This document shows positions 8,435 through 16,329 of a stretch of DNA of 19,861 nt, in pieces. The DNA comes from Desulfobacterales bacterium (lineage in GTDB: Bacteria > Desulfobacterota > Desulfobacteria > Desulfobacterales > Desulfobacteraceae), in contig JAKSBM010000826.1 of NCBI GenBank assembly GCA_022361135.1, forward strand, positions 1 through 19,861, written 5' to 3'. The notes below the pieces were generated by a model. That model saw only the letters and a program-made list of their open reading frames with translations, had not been told where the DNA came from and did no database searches. A program made the position numbers and the translations under genes. The first letter of the stretch is position 1; every line of letters starts with the position of its first letter.

Positions 8435-9685
8435 ATGGAATCTAGAGCAGATGTCATTGTCATTGGCGGCGGTGTTATTGGACTTGCCTGTGCCCATTAC
8501 CTCAGGAAAAAGGGACTGGAAATCATGGTCCTTGAAAGGGATGAGGTGGGCAACGGCGCCTCCCACGGCAATTGCGGCCTGCTTTACTTCAGCGATATCT
8601 ATCCCCTGTGCCAACCCGGTGCGGTCTCCCAGGAAATCCTGCGCACCCTCCAGGGCTGTTCCCCACTTTATATCAAACCGACATTGAATATCAAACGCCT
8701 GCTCTGGCTTTTAAAATTCGCGGCCAATTGCACACCGGAAAAGACCCGGAGCAGTGCCCAAAGCAAGCACGAATTGCTCCAGTATTCCCTATCCCTTTAC
8801 GGCGACATTTTAGATCTTAAGGGAATGGACTGTGATTTTGCAGATCCCGGCATCTTCGTCGTATTCAAGGAAAAAACCAATTTCGATCAATACAGGGACA
8901 AAGCCGACAAACTCGCCCGGACCGACCTTCCATATCGCCAAATTTTCCCCGGAGAACTATCCCGGTTGGAGCCGGCTATTTCCCCGGACATGGCCGGGGC
9001 TTGGTTCAGTCCCCACGATCACCTGCTCCGCCCTGACCGACTCATCTCATGCTGGAAAAAACATCTCAGGGAAGAAGGGGTGGCCTTCGTTGAAAATTGC
9101 GCCGTTGAAGATGTACAGCTTTCCCATGGCAGGATTTCAAGCCTGGTGACACCCCAAGGAGAATTTTCCCCAGACGAAATCATCCTGGCCACCGGGGCCT
9201 GGTCTGCCCCCCTGGCAAAACAGATGAAGTTCAAATTACCCGTGGAACCGGGCAAAGGGTACAGCATTACCATGGAACGACCGGACCTCTGCCCCAAATA
9301 TGGCTGTTATTTCTACGAAGAAAATGTGGTGGCCACTCCATGGAATAGTGGATTTCGTTTGGGGGGAACCATGGAATTCTCCGGTGACAACACCCGGATG
9401 AATTTAAAACGACTAAATAAGCTGGCCGAGGCTGCCGGGGAGTATTTGTCCCATTCAAAATGGAACATGCGCACCGAAGAGTGGACCAGCCTCCGCCCCA
9501 TGACCCAGGACGACATGCCCATCATCGGACGGGCGCCGGGCATGGAGAATCTAACCCTGGCCACGGGCCACGGCATGCTGGGCTTAACCCTGGCCACGGG
9601 AACGGGAAAAATCGTATGCGATATACTCACCGGGGAAAAAGCTGAGGTAAATATCCAGCCGTACAGCCCCATGCGATTTTCCTAA
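8435..9685 (+). CDS. FAD-dependent amino-acid dehydrogenase (DadA/DAO family)
   Basis: Oxidises an amino acid or amine with FAD, typically a D-amino acid, to the 2-oxo acid and ammonia, and passes electrons to the respiratory chain. I chose ATG 8435 (MESRADVIVIGGGVIG) because AAGGA lies seven bases upstream; it gives 416 residues, the usual DadA length. The frame is open back to 8345. The FAD dinucleotide-binding motif GGGVIG is at ~11-16 with a following acidic LERD end, and a second FAD contact EIILATGAWS is at ~248-257. The C-terminal LRPMTQDDMPIIGRAPG and GHGMLGLTLATGTGK blocks (~354-390) are characteristic of the family. The substrate is unknown. The gene separates the two halves of a peptide importer, which may or may not be functionally meaningful. 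Confidence 0.85.
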   Translation: MESRADVIVIGGGVIGLACAHYLRKKGLEIMVLERDEVGNGASHGNCGLLYFSDIYPLCQPGAVSQEILRTLQGCSPLYIKPTLNIKRLLWLLKFAANCTPEKTRSSAQSKHELLQYSLSLYGDILDLKGMDCDFADPGIFVVFKEKTNFDQYRDKADKLARTDLPYRQIFPGELSRLEPAISPDMAGAWFSPHDHLLRPDRLISCWKKHLREEGVAFVENCAVEDVQLSHGRISSLVTPQGEFSPDEIILATGAWSAPLAKQMKFKLPVEPGKGYSITMERPDLCPKYGCYFYEENVVATPWNSGFRLGGTMEFSGDNTRMNLKRLNKLAEAAGEYLSHSKWNMRTEEWTSLRPMTQDDMPIIGRAPGMENLTLATGHGMLGLTLATGTGKIVCDILTGEKAEVNIQPYSPMRFS

Positions 9686-9722
9686 TTTATCTATTTTGGG
9701 GAGAGTAAAACTGCGGACATAG

Positions 9723-9767
9723 AAAAAGGGTTAATCTCACAGCAGCCCATGATAAAAACCCTTTTTT
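9723..9767. terminator. Bidirectional terminator between dadA-like and csp genes
   Basis: AAAAAGGGTT (9723-9732) pairs perfectly with AACCCTTTTT (9757-9766) across a 24-base loop. The repeat gives a T-run after the stem in the plus direction (9762-9767) and likewise in the minus direction. It lies between two convergent genes ending at 9685 and 9776. The long loop lowers certainty. Confidence 0.6.
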
Positions 9768-9775
9768 GTAAAATG

Positions 9776-9976
9776 CTATTGAACGGTTACGTTAACCGCT
9801 GCAGGCCCTTTCTGACCATCTTCCACGTCAAAGGTGACCCGATCTCCTTCGTTGAGGGATCTAAAACCTGTGGAGTTAATACCGGAATGATGTACAAATA
9901 CGTCCGGACCGTCTTCCTGCTCGATAAAACCGTAACCTTTAGAATCGTTAAACCATTTTACAATCCCATTTGCCAT
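9776..9976 (-). CDS. Cold-shock protein, CspA family
   Basis: Single-domain nucleic-acid-binding protein of 66 residues, beginning [20 protein letters not shown]1 (KGYGFIEQ) and RNP2 (VFVHHSGI) are intact, and the protein ends [12 protein letters not shown]. It acts as an RNA chaperone that melts secondary structure, often in cold or growth transitions. The ATG at 9976 is preceded by AAGGAG with nine bases between, which rules out the longer frame that starts at 10078. The gene stands alone with about 200 bp upstream to oppD, and a long leader is likely. Which csp paralogue it is cannot be decided. Confidence 0.96.
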   Translation of the reverse strand: MANGIVKWFNDSKGYGFIEQEDGPDVFVHHSGINSTGFRSLNEGDRVTFDVEDGQKGPAAVNVTVQ

Positions 9977-10102
9977 TGCGACGCTCTCCTTAAAAATTAG
10001 GGTAATATTTATTGTAGTTTCAAACCTCAGGTCCTGCCACTTGAACAAATGGGACCAGCCTGTAGAACGAAACTGCAAAGCCTATTACTGCGGGCTTGAA
10101 CA

Positions 10103-10133
10103 AGTATATTATTCGCTTTATTTTAAAAAGCAA
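10103..10133 (-). promoter_or_regulatory. Possible csp promoter with ~120-nt structured leader
   Basis: On the minus strand TTGCTT (10133-10128) is followed by TAATAT and the overlapping TATACT (10108-10103, 5 of 6 matches to a -10 box). Transcription from here would give a leader of about 120 nt before the ATG. That leader could fold AAGCC/GGCTT and GGTCC/GGACC hairpins. Long folded leaders are known for cspA-type genes, but no E. coli-style cold box is obvious here. Confidence 0.4.
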
Positions 10134-10153
10134 GCATTATTTTCGAAACTTGC
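10125..10153 (-). terminator. Possible terminator after oppD
   Basis: On the minus strand GCAAG (10153-10149) can pair with CTTGC (10134-10130) across a 14-base loop, and five T residues follow (10129-10125). It sits 23 bp after the oppD stop. The stem is only 5 bp and it overlaps the proposed csp -35 region. Confidence 0.4.
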
Positions 10154-10175
10154 GACATTTTTGGTAGTAAACAGC

Positions 10176-11150
10176 TCAAAGCAAATGGCAGTGGGCAATA
10201 TGCCTTTCGCCGATGGCTTTTTTGGGAGGAATTTCCATCGTACAAATATCACGAACCCGGGGACATCGATCTGCGAAACGACATCCCGGTGACATTTCCA
10301 ATAAAGACGGCACATTCCCCTTTATCGTCGGCAAGGGGGATTTCGCCTGGGTGGCCCGGGATGGAATGGCCTGGAGAAGGCCCTGGGTATAGGGATGGGA
10401 GGGGGATAAAAACAGGGATTTCACCGGCGCGAATTCCGCTACTTGGCCGGCATACATGACCATGACCTCGTCACAATTCTGGGCGATGACACCCAGGTCA
10501 TGGGTAATGAGGATCACGGACATGCCGATCTGACGCTGCAAGCCACGGATCAATTCCAGAATCTGTGCCTGGACCGTGACATCCAGGGCGGTGGTGGGTT
10601 CATCGGCAATAAGGATATCGGGCTCGCAGGCCAGGGCCATGGCAATCATTACCCGCTGCCGCATGCCGCCGGACAATTGGTGGGGGTATTTTTTCATGAC
10701 CAGGCCCGGATCCGGGATCCCCACCTTGCCCAACATTTCCATGGCCCGGTCCCATTGCTGGGTCGGGGTCATGCCGGGAAAATGAAGGGTATAGATCTCC
10801 GTGAGTTGGCGGCCGATGCCATGGACGGGATTCAAGGCCGTCATGGGCTCTTGAAAAATCATGGAAATTTTCTTCCCCCGGATCCGGTGCATCTCATCCG
10901 AAGGCAGGGACAGCAGGTTGGTGTCCCGGTAAATAATACTGCCCTGGAGGATACGGGCCACGGGCTGGGGCAAAAGACGGATAATACTCAGGGCGGTGAC
11001 GCTTTTTCCACATCCGGATTCACCGGCAATGCCCAGAATCTCACCGGACTTCAAGGAAAAAGAAACCCCATGGACAGCATTGACACGCCCCAGATCCGTA
11101 TCAAACCCCACCTTTAAATCTTCCACGCGCAACAGGGCGGGATTCATCAT
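10176..11150 (-). CDS. oppD: OppD/DppD-type peptide ABC transporter ATPase
   Basis: ATPase subunit of a peptide importer, 324 residues. Walker A GESGCGKS is at ~43-50, the signature LSGGMRQR at ~159-166, and Walker B DILIADEP at ~178-185. The C-terminal oligopeptide_C segment [14 protein letters not shown] has its conserved cysteines. The start ATG (11150) overlaps the stop of the binding-protein gene as ATGA, with GGAG seven bases upstream; a second ATG follows immediately at 11147. Normally two permease genes would stand between the binding protein and this ATPase; here the two genes abut directly. Confidence 0.92.
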   Translation of the reverse strand: MMNPALLRVEDLKVGFDTDLGRVNAVHGVSFSLKSGEILGIAGESGCGKSVTALSIIRLLPQPVARILQGSIIYRDTNLLSLPSDEMHRIRGKKISMIFQEPMTALNPVHGIGRQLTEIYTLHFPGMTPTQQWDRAMEMLGKVGIPDPGLVMKKYPHQLSGGMRQRVMIAMALACEPDILIADEPTTALDVTVQAQILELIRGLQRQIGMSVILITHDLGVIAQNCDEVMVMYAGQVAEFAPVKSLFLSPSHPYTQGLLQAIPSRATQAKSPLPTIKGNVPSLLEMSPGCRFADRCPRVRDICTMEIPPKKAIGERHIAHCHLL

Positions 11151-13045
11151 TCCTCTTCTCCTTTATGATATCTTGTATCCTTGATCACCACCGGTTCGAA
11201 TGTCACATTGGCTGCCATGGCATCCAGGGTTTCCCGGCGAATGTTCGGATCAATCCAGAACAATCCCCCCAGGGAGCTGGAAAAGGGATCAAACAGGGCA
11301 CCGGAATGACTGGTTCCGTGGAAATCCGGCAATCGTATCCAACGCCAATAGGCTGCCCGGGTGTAGGGAACCATATAGGTGGGAACATAGGCAGCGATCC
11401 CATGGATCCGGGCCTGGATTTTCAAACTCAGGGCAATGCGCTCCTCCGCCACCAGACTCTCCCGGTATTGGTCGATCAATTGATCCAGGACCGGATCATC
11501 GGTGTTGGTGATATTGTTGGTCTGGGGCTTGTGGGCATTGTCCGAATGCCATCCCTGCCAATAGGAGGGCCTCAGGGAGGTGCTCCACCCCATCCAGGCC
11601 ACATCGTGCTGCTTTTCCAAAAACTTTTTAAACATGGCCGACGGATCCAGTTTTTCCAACTTAAGCTCAATGCCGGCCTTGAGGGCTTCCTCCTTGAGGA
11701 CCACCAATTGGGGCATGTGATCGTCGTAGCCATAGGTCAACTTAACGGAAAACCGCTGCTTCCCCTTGGCCCAGATGCCGTCCCTACCCCGCTTCCATCC
11801 CCCACCGGACATTAATTCCTCAACCCGGTCGATGTCATAGGGACGGGCATGGATGGAATAATCCGTGTACTCACCATATCCGTAAAAGGGCTGGGCCAAC
11901 CGCTCGTAATCCCCGCGCAACACCTGTTGAATTACCTTTTCCACATTCATGGCATGGGCAAATGCCAACCGGTTGGCCTGGTCCTTGAAGATGGCCTTGT
12001 CCTGGTTGAGCCACATGCCGTGGCTGGGGCGCTGGATATCATTGTAGAACCATATCTTATTCACATAGCCCCGCTCAAAGACCCGATGCTTGGATTTATC
12101 ATACCAGAATTTGGGGGGAATCAAGCTGAAGACATCCACCCGGCCCTTCTTAAAATATTCCCATTGCAGATTGGCATCCCGGATCACCGAAAAGCGCACC
12201 TCATCCACATTGAACCGATTTTTAAAATATCGATTGTCCCTGGCCCACCAATCCTTTTTCCGTTTAAATAGGATGTAACGTCCCTTTTTAAACTCGGCAA
12301 TTTGATAGGGTCCGGTGTTGGGCACAATGGCCCAGTTAAAGCGGCTCACAAAGGTGTTGTCCAGGGGATGGAAAAAATGACGGGGGATGGGACTGATGCC
12401 GATTTTCATGTAAAGATCGGGCACGGCCTTGCTGCTTCGAACACCGATGGTATGGGAATCGTATACGATAACGGTTTCAATTTCACGGCTGTAGTAATCG
12501 TTGTACCAGGGCGCAATGATATGTTCCGACCGCATGAACTCCAGGGTATAGGCATAATCCTTCGCTGTGACTGGGGTACCGTCGGACCACCTGGCACGGG
12601 GATCCAGCTTGAAGTACATGGTCTTTTTATCCTCGTCAAAGGCCCAATGGGTGGCCAGTTCGGGGATGATTTCACGGGTGTCGGGATGGATATTGATCAG
12701 GGAGAGCTGGTTGTCCAGTATGGCCGATCGAAAACTGCCGTTGGAATCCGGCCCCACCACACGGAAGGTCATGGGAAAGCTGAGCAGGGGCGAACGTAGC
12801 ATGCCCCCCTTTTCGGCCTTGTCCGAAGCAAAGACCGGGTCCCCGTTATTGGTCAGCCATTTCAAATTCGGGGGCAGCACCGGAGGGGGTCCGGCCGGGG
12901 GATCGGGCTGGCTGGTTTTCAGGGATTCGGCCGCCTGATTTTCCGGGACCATTTCCCCATCTCCGGAATCGGAACATCCCATCCCCCCCAGGAGAATCCC
13001 CCCCATATATATGATACAGATTAGAAAACGAATTGTTTTTGGCAA
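11147..13045 (-). CDS. YejA-like peptide-binding lipoprotein of an ABC importer (SBP_bac_5)
   Basis: Extracytoplasmic solute-binding protein of 632 residues, larger than OppA/DppA and closer to the YejA group. It starts at TTG 13045 with GGAGG six bases upstream. The leader MPKTIRFLICIIYMGGILLG ends in a candidate lipobox with Cys24, followed by an Asp/Glu- and Pro-rich linker. SBP_bac_5 landmarks include RWSDGTPVTAKDYAYTLEF (~residue 153 on), the NTGPYQIAEFKKGRYILFKR block (~248 on), and the family-like KKDWWARDNRYFKNRFNVDE. It is translationally coupled to oppD. The ligand is probably a peptide or peptide-like molecule; nothing in the sequence specifies which. Confidence 0.88.
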   Translation of the reverse strand: MPKTIRFLICIIYMGGILLGGMGCSDSGDGEMVPENQAAESLKTSQPDPPAGPPPVLPPNLKWLTNNGDPVFASDKAEKGGMLRSPLLSFPMTFRVVGPDSNGSFRSAILDNQLSLINIHPDTREIIPELATHWAFDEDKKTMYFKLDPRARWSDGTPVTAKDYAYTLEFMRSEHIIAPWYNDYYSREIETVIVYDSHTIGVRSSKAVPDLYMKIGISPIPRHFFHPLDNTFVSRFNWAIVPNTGPYQIAEFKKGRYILFKRKKDWWARDNRYFKNRFNVDEVRFSVIRDANLQWEYFKKGRVDVFSLIPPKFWYDKSKHRVFERGYVNKIWFYNDIQRPSHGMWLNQDKAIFKDQANRLAFAHAMNVEKVIQQVLRGDYERLAQPFYGYGEYTDYSIHARPYDIDRVEELMSGGGWKRGRDGIWAKGKQRFSVKLTYGYDDHMPQLVVLKEEALKAGIELKLEKLDPSAMFKKFLEKQHDVAWMGWSTSLRPSYWQGWHSDNAHKPQTNNITNTDDPVLDQLIDQYRESLVAEERIALSLKIQARIHGIAAYVPTYMVPYTRAAYWRWIRLPDFHGTSHSGALFDPFSSSLGGLFWIDPNIRRETLDAMAANVTFEPVVIKDTRYHKGEEE

Positions 13046-13079
13046 GGTCGGCCTCCGGGCTTGGATCAGTCATGGAAGA

Positions 13080-13109
13080 ACCATAACAAATTCTCCAACC
13101 CGGGATCAA
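13080..13109 (-). promoter_or_regulatory. Possible promoter of the binding protein-oppD operon
   Basis: On the minus strand TTGATC (13109-13104) and TATGGT (13085-13080) lie 18 bp apart, each matching four of six consensus bases, 34 bp upstream of the TTG start. Confidence 0.35.
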
Positions 13110-13137
13110 TCCCAATATTGGCGGCGGCCATAATGTC

Positions 13138-13162
13138 TTGACCTCCCACCCGATATTATAAT
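13138..13162 (+). promoter_or_regulatory. Possible motA operon promoter
   Basis: A perfect TATAAT (13157-13162) lies 79 bp ahead of motA, but the nearest TTGACC (13138-13143) is only 13 bp away. The overlapping CCCGATAT (13149-13156) matches six of eight bases of the flagellar sigma-28 -10 box, with an imperfect TAAT about 14 bp upstream. Which sigma factor acts here cannot be decided. The 196-bp divergent gap 13046-13241 holds no gene. Confidence 0.35.
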
Positions 13163-13241
13163 AAATTACCACATTCACAATAAACCAAACCGGCCCCGGC
13201 TCCACGGTCATCAAAGCCCGGTCCCAAGGACAGACAACCCT

Positions 13242-14018
13242 ATGGATATCGCATCATTTATCGGCATAATTTCCGGATTCTCCCTGATCATTTCCGCCAT
13301 TTTTCTGGGGGGGAATTTTGAAAATTTCATCAATGTTCCCGGGTTAATGATCGTATTTGGCGGCACCCTGGCCACCACCTTGATCACCTTCCAGTTCCGG
13401 GATGTGGTGGCGGCATTTAAGGCAGCCTATTTTGTCTTTACCAAGGATAAGGAAGATCCCAACGATGCCGTGGCCACCATGATCCGGCTGAGCCACATCA
13501 GCCGCCGCCAGGGCTTGATGCACCTGGCCCAGATCAAAACCAATTCCCTTTTCCTGAAAAAGGCATGCGGTCTTCTGGCCGACGGCTCCTCCGAAGAGGT
13601 GATACGGGCCGCATTGACCACGGAAATCCAATCCCTGCAAATGCGCCACTTCATTGTCCAGGACGTATTCCGCAAGATGGGAATCTATGCACCGGCCTTT
13701 GGCATGCTGGGCACCCTCATCGGCCTGGTTCAAATGCTGAGCAAACTCCAGGATCCCAACCACATCGGCCCGGCCATGGCCACGGCCCTGTTAACCACCT
13801 TTTACGGATCCCTGCTCTCCACCCTCTTCTTTCTCCCCGTGGCCGGCAAACTCAAATCCAGGACCGTCATTGAAACCATGAACCTGGAAATCATGCAGGA
13901 AGGTGCCATCTCCATCATCAATAACAACAATCCCATGATCATCTATGAAAAACTGTCCAGCTTCATCTCCTCCAAGCTGCGCAAACCCTTTAAAGAAATG
14001 AATGCCAAGGCCGCCTGA
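13242..14018 (+). CDS. motA: Flagellar stator protein MotA (MotA/PomA family)
   Basis: Inner-membrane stator subunit that forms the MotA5MotB2 ion channel and drives flagellar rotation. It has 258 residues, similar to PomA. There are two N-terminal membrane segments (~5-25 and ~31-50), a cytoplasmic loop with charged residues that contact FliG (~60-145), and two C-terminal membrane segments (~150-200) with the family block GMLGTLIGLVQMLSKLQDP. The ATG at 13242 has AAGGA 11 bases upstream. Its TGA stop shares one base with the motB ATG (TGATG). Whether the coupling ion is H+ or Na+ cannot be judged. Confidence 0.95.
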   Translation: MDIASFIGIISGFSLIISAIFLGGNFENFINVPGLMIVFGGTLATTLITFQFRDVVAAFKAAYFVFTKDKEDPNDAVATMIRLSHISRRQGLMHLAQIKTNSLFLKKACGLLADGSSEEVIRAALTTEIQSLQMRHFIVQDVFRKMGIYAPAFGMLGTLIGLVQMLSKLQDPNHIGPAMATALLTTFYGSLLSTLFFLPVAGKLKSRTVIETMNLEIMQEGAISIINNNNPMIIYEKLSSFISSKLRKPFKEMNAKAA

Positions 14019-14731
14019 TGGATCACTTTAACAATCCCCTGATCCCCGAAGAGGACGACCGTCCCTGGCTGGTCACCTATGCCGACCTGGTGACCCTGCT
14101 CCTGGTATTCTTTGTCCTCCTCTATTCCCTGGCCCATTTTGAAACGGAAAATTACCGCCAGGGCCTGGAAAAACTCAGCGCCCAGGTGGAAGATGAAAAA
14201 ATGATGCAAACCCATCTGCGCCAATGGAAGACCCAGCCCATGCGCATCGATGAATTCACCGGCATCCGTTCCCGGGAACAATCCCTGGTAAAATCCGTAA
14301 ACCGGTTTGCCCGTCAGATTGAATCTCCCCAGGACGTCCACACCGACATCAGCGGAGGAAAAATCACCATCCGGCTGTCCGGGGAAACCCTTTTTGCATC
14401 GGGCAAGGCCCGGCTCAACCCGGAAAGCTTTCCCCTCATCGATCGGCTCATTGGCATTTTTAACGATTTTCCCGAATATACCATCAACATCAAAGGACAC
14501 ACCGACAACCAGCCCATTGCCACCCGACAATTTCCCTCCAACTGGGAATTGTCGGCCATCCGGGCCACCACCGTGCTTAAATATATGATCCAGCAGGGTA
14601 TCAGCCCCCAACGGCTGACTGCCACGGGATATGGGGATTCTCTGCCGCGGGTACCCAATTCCTCCGATGCCAACCGCGCCACAAACAGGAGAGTAGAATT
14701 TGTTCTGGAAAAAAAAGAAAGCTTTGATTAA
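14018..14731 (+). CDS. motB: Flagellar stator protein MotB
   Basis: Peptidoglycan-anchoring stator subunit of 237 residues. The single membrane helix WLVTYADLVTLLLVFFVLL (~17-35) contains Asp23, the ion-carrying aspartate. A plug/linker region follows, then a C-terminal OmpA-like peptidoglycan-binding domain (~115-230) with GHTDNQP and the LSAIRATTVLKYM helix, ending NRATNRRVEFVLEKKESFD. Its last 32 bases overlap the start of the PilZ gene in another frame. That overlap contains a run of eight A residues (14709-14716) at codons EKKE. It overlaps motA by one base. Confidence 0.95.
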   Translation: MDHFNNPLIPEEDDRPWLVTYADLVTLLLVFFVLLYSLAHFETENYRQGLEKLSAQVEDEKMMQTHLRQWKTQPMRIDEFTGIRSREQSLVKSVNRFARQIESPQDVHTDISGGKITIRLSGETLFASGKARLNPESFPLIDRLIGIFNDFPEYTINIKGHTDNQPIATRQFPSNWELSAIRATTVLKYMIQQGISPQRLTATGYGDSLPRVPNSSDANRATNRRVEFVLEKKESFD

Positions 14732-15095
14732 GCCCCTCCTGGATGACGGAGATGACAACCACAGGGATTCCTTTCGTTATGTCTTCCCAAAGGAAACCGG
14801 ACCGGAGCTGGTATTTAAAGGGCAATCCGTTGAAGTGGTGAACATCAGCGCCGGTGGGTTGGCCTTTTTAAACAATGGATTCCAGCAATACGACAGGGAC
14901 CGGATCACCCTTTCATTGGAAGTTTCCAGCCAGAATTACAGGGCAAAATTCACTGCCGACCTGCGAATCCTCACCATTACCCAGGGCAGAATCTGCCATT
15001 GTATTTTTGAAAACTGCAACACCGAAGATTATGAAATCATACACAAATACGTTTTGGAGTTGCAGAAGCAGGACCTGAAGACGCCGAAGTTATGA
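14700..15095 (+). CDS. PilZ-domain protein, probable c-di-GMP effector
   Basis: Small cytoplasmic protein of 131 residues that probably binds cyclic di-GMP. It carries RDSFR (Arg22-x3-Arg26) and NISAGG (Asn48, Ser50, Gly53), which together are the PilZ c-di-GMP-binding signature. A basic, lysine-rich N-terminus (residues 4-11) precedes the domain. The start is a TTG at 14700 inside the end of motB, with AGGAG (14687-14691) eight bases upstream; there is no ATG before the domain. The next gene dinB overlaps its stop as ATGA. By context it likely tunes the stator or flagellar motor, as YcgR does, but that is inferred. A slippage-made MotB-PilZ fusion is conceivable. Confidence 0.85.
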   Translation: MFWKKKKALIKPLLDDGDDNHRDSFRYVFPKETGPELVFKGQSVEVVNISAGGLAFLNNGFQQYDRDRITLSLEVSSQNYRAKFTADLRILTITQGRICHCIFENCNTEDYEIIHKYVLELQKQDLKTPKL

Positions 15096-16261
15096 TCCTT
15101 CACATCGATATGGATGCCTTTTTCGCTGCGGTGGAACAACGGGATAATCCCGAACTGAGGGGAAAACCCATCGTGGTTTCCGGCAATTCCAAACGCAGCG
15201 TGGTGAGCACGGCCAGCTACGAAGCCCGGAAATTTGGAATCCACTCGGCCATGCCCCTGTTCCAGGCCAAACAACGTTGCCGCCACCTCATTGTGGTGCC
15301 GGGCAGCAAGGGCAAATACAGCCAGGTGTCCGCCCAGATCATGGCCATATTCCAACATTTTTCCCCCCTGGTGGAGCCGGTTTCCATTGATGAAGCCTAC
15401 GTGGACATCACCGGGTGCGAAACCCTTTTCGGCCCCCCCCATGCCATTGCCCGGAAAATTAAAGATGCGGTCTACAGGGAAACCGGCCTGACCTGTTCCA
15501 TTGGCTGTGCACCGGTTAAATTCCTGGCCAAAATCGCATCGGACATGAATAAACCCAATGGGCTGACATTGATCTCACCCGAGGAAATGCCCCGGATCAT
15601 TGAAGAGCTTCCCATTGGAAAAATCCCGGGGGTGGGCAAACAGGCCATGCATCGCATGGATGAATTGGGGATCACACGTTTGGGGGATGTTCGACAAATT
15701 TCCCCGGCCATCCTGGATCTGAAATTCGGCAAATTCGGCGGCAGGCTCCACCAATTGGCCCAGGGCATTGATGAAACACCGGTGGACATTTCCAGCAAGC
15801 GTAAATCCATCTCATCGGAAACCACCCTGGGGGAGGATATTTACAAACCCAAAACCATTGAAAAGATATTGCTGGCCCATGCCCAGAGGGTGGGCCGGGA
15901 TCTTCGGGGTAAAAAAATGGTTTGCCGCAACGTTTCCATCAAAATCAAATTCTCCGATTTCACCCAGATCACCCGGTCCAGGAAAACCGAGAATTGGATC
16001 TGTGCGTCATCGGAAATCTATGCCCATGCCCTGGAGTTGTATAAAAAGGTCCCCCTTAAAAAGAAAATCCGATTGCTTGGTGTGGGGGTATCCCACCTGC
16101 GCCGGGGCGACACGCCGGTCCAGATGGAATTGCTGGCGCCCCCGGAAAGCCAGGTGCGCCGACAATGGGAAACCGTGGACAAGGCCGTGGATTCCATATC
16201 GGAAAAATTCGGGACCCAGGTGGTAACCCTGGCCACCTTGAATTCTAAGAAAAAAAAGTAA
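15092..16261 (+). CDS. dinB: DNA polymerase IV (Y-family, translesion)
   Basis: Error-prone Y-family polymerase that bypasses lesions. It has 389 residues. Metal-binding catalytic residues are visible as IDMD (Asp6, Asp8) and SIDE (Asp100, Glu101). KYSQVSAQI and the helix-hairpin-helix-like IPGVGKQAMHRMDELGI (~176-192) are present, with a little-finger domain from ~235. The C-terminus ends in a lysine tail (NSKKKK); I see no obvious QL[SD]LF-type beta-clamp motif. It is coupled to the PilZ gene by an ATGA overlap and has only a weak ribosome-binding site of its own. No LexA box is evident close upstream, which fits control from the motA promoter. Finding it at the end of a stator operon is unusual. 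Confidence 0.95.
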   Translation: MILHIDMDAFFAAVEQRDNPELRGKPIVVSGNSKRSVVSTASYEARKFGIHSAMPLFQAKQRCRHLIVVPGSKGKYSQVSAQIMAIFQHFSPLVEPVSIDEAYVDITGCETLFGPPHAIARKIKDAVYRETGLTCSIGCAPVKFLAKIASDMNKPNGLTLISPEEMPRIIEELPIGKIPGVGKQAMHRMDELGITRLGDVRQISPAILDLKFGKFGGRLHQLAQGIDETPVDISSKRKSISSETTLGEDIYKPKTIEKILLAHAQRVGRDLRGKKMVCRNVSIKIKFSDFTQITRSRKTENWICASSEIYAHALELYKKVPLKKKIRLLGVGVSHLRRGDTPVQMELLAPPESQVRRQWETVDKAVDSISEKFGTQVVTLATLNSKKKK

Positions 16262-16277
16262 CCCGTCCCAAAATAGA

Positions 16278-16324
16278 GATGGGCCAAGCATTTTCTGCCT
16301 GGCCCATCCAACAACTCTTTTTTT
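16278..16324. terminator. Strong hairpin between convergent dinB and DUF166 genes
   Basis: GATGGGCCA (16278-16286) and TGGCCCATC (16300-16308) pair perfectly. With the inner GCA/TGC the stem reaches 13 bp in the minus-strand RNA, including one G-U pair and a GAAAA loop; in the plus RNA that position is an A-C mismatch. Seven T residues follow on the plus side at 16318-16324, nine bases after the stem. It probably ends both transcripts. Confidence 0.7.
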
Positions 16325-16329
16325 AAAAG

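Noticed and set aside
13943..14758. 271-codon open frame on the minus strand
   Set aside because: Antisense to motA/motB, both well supported by family motifs.
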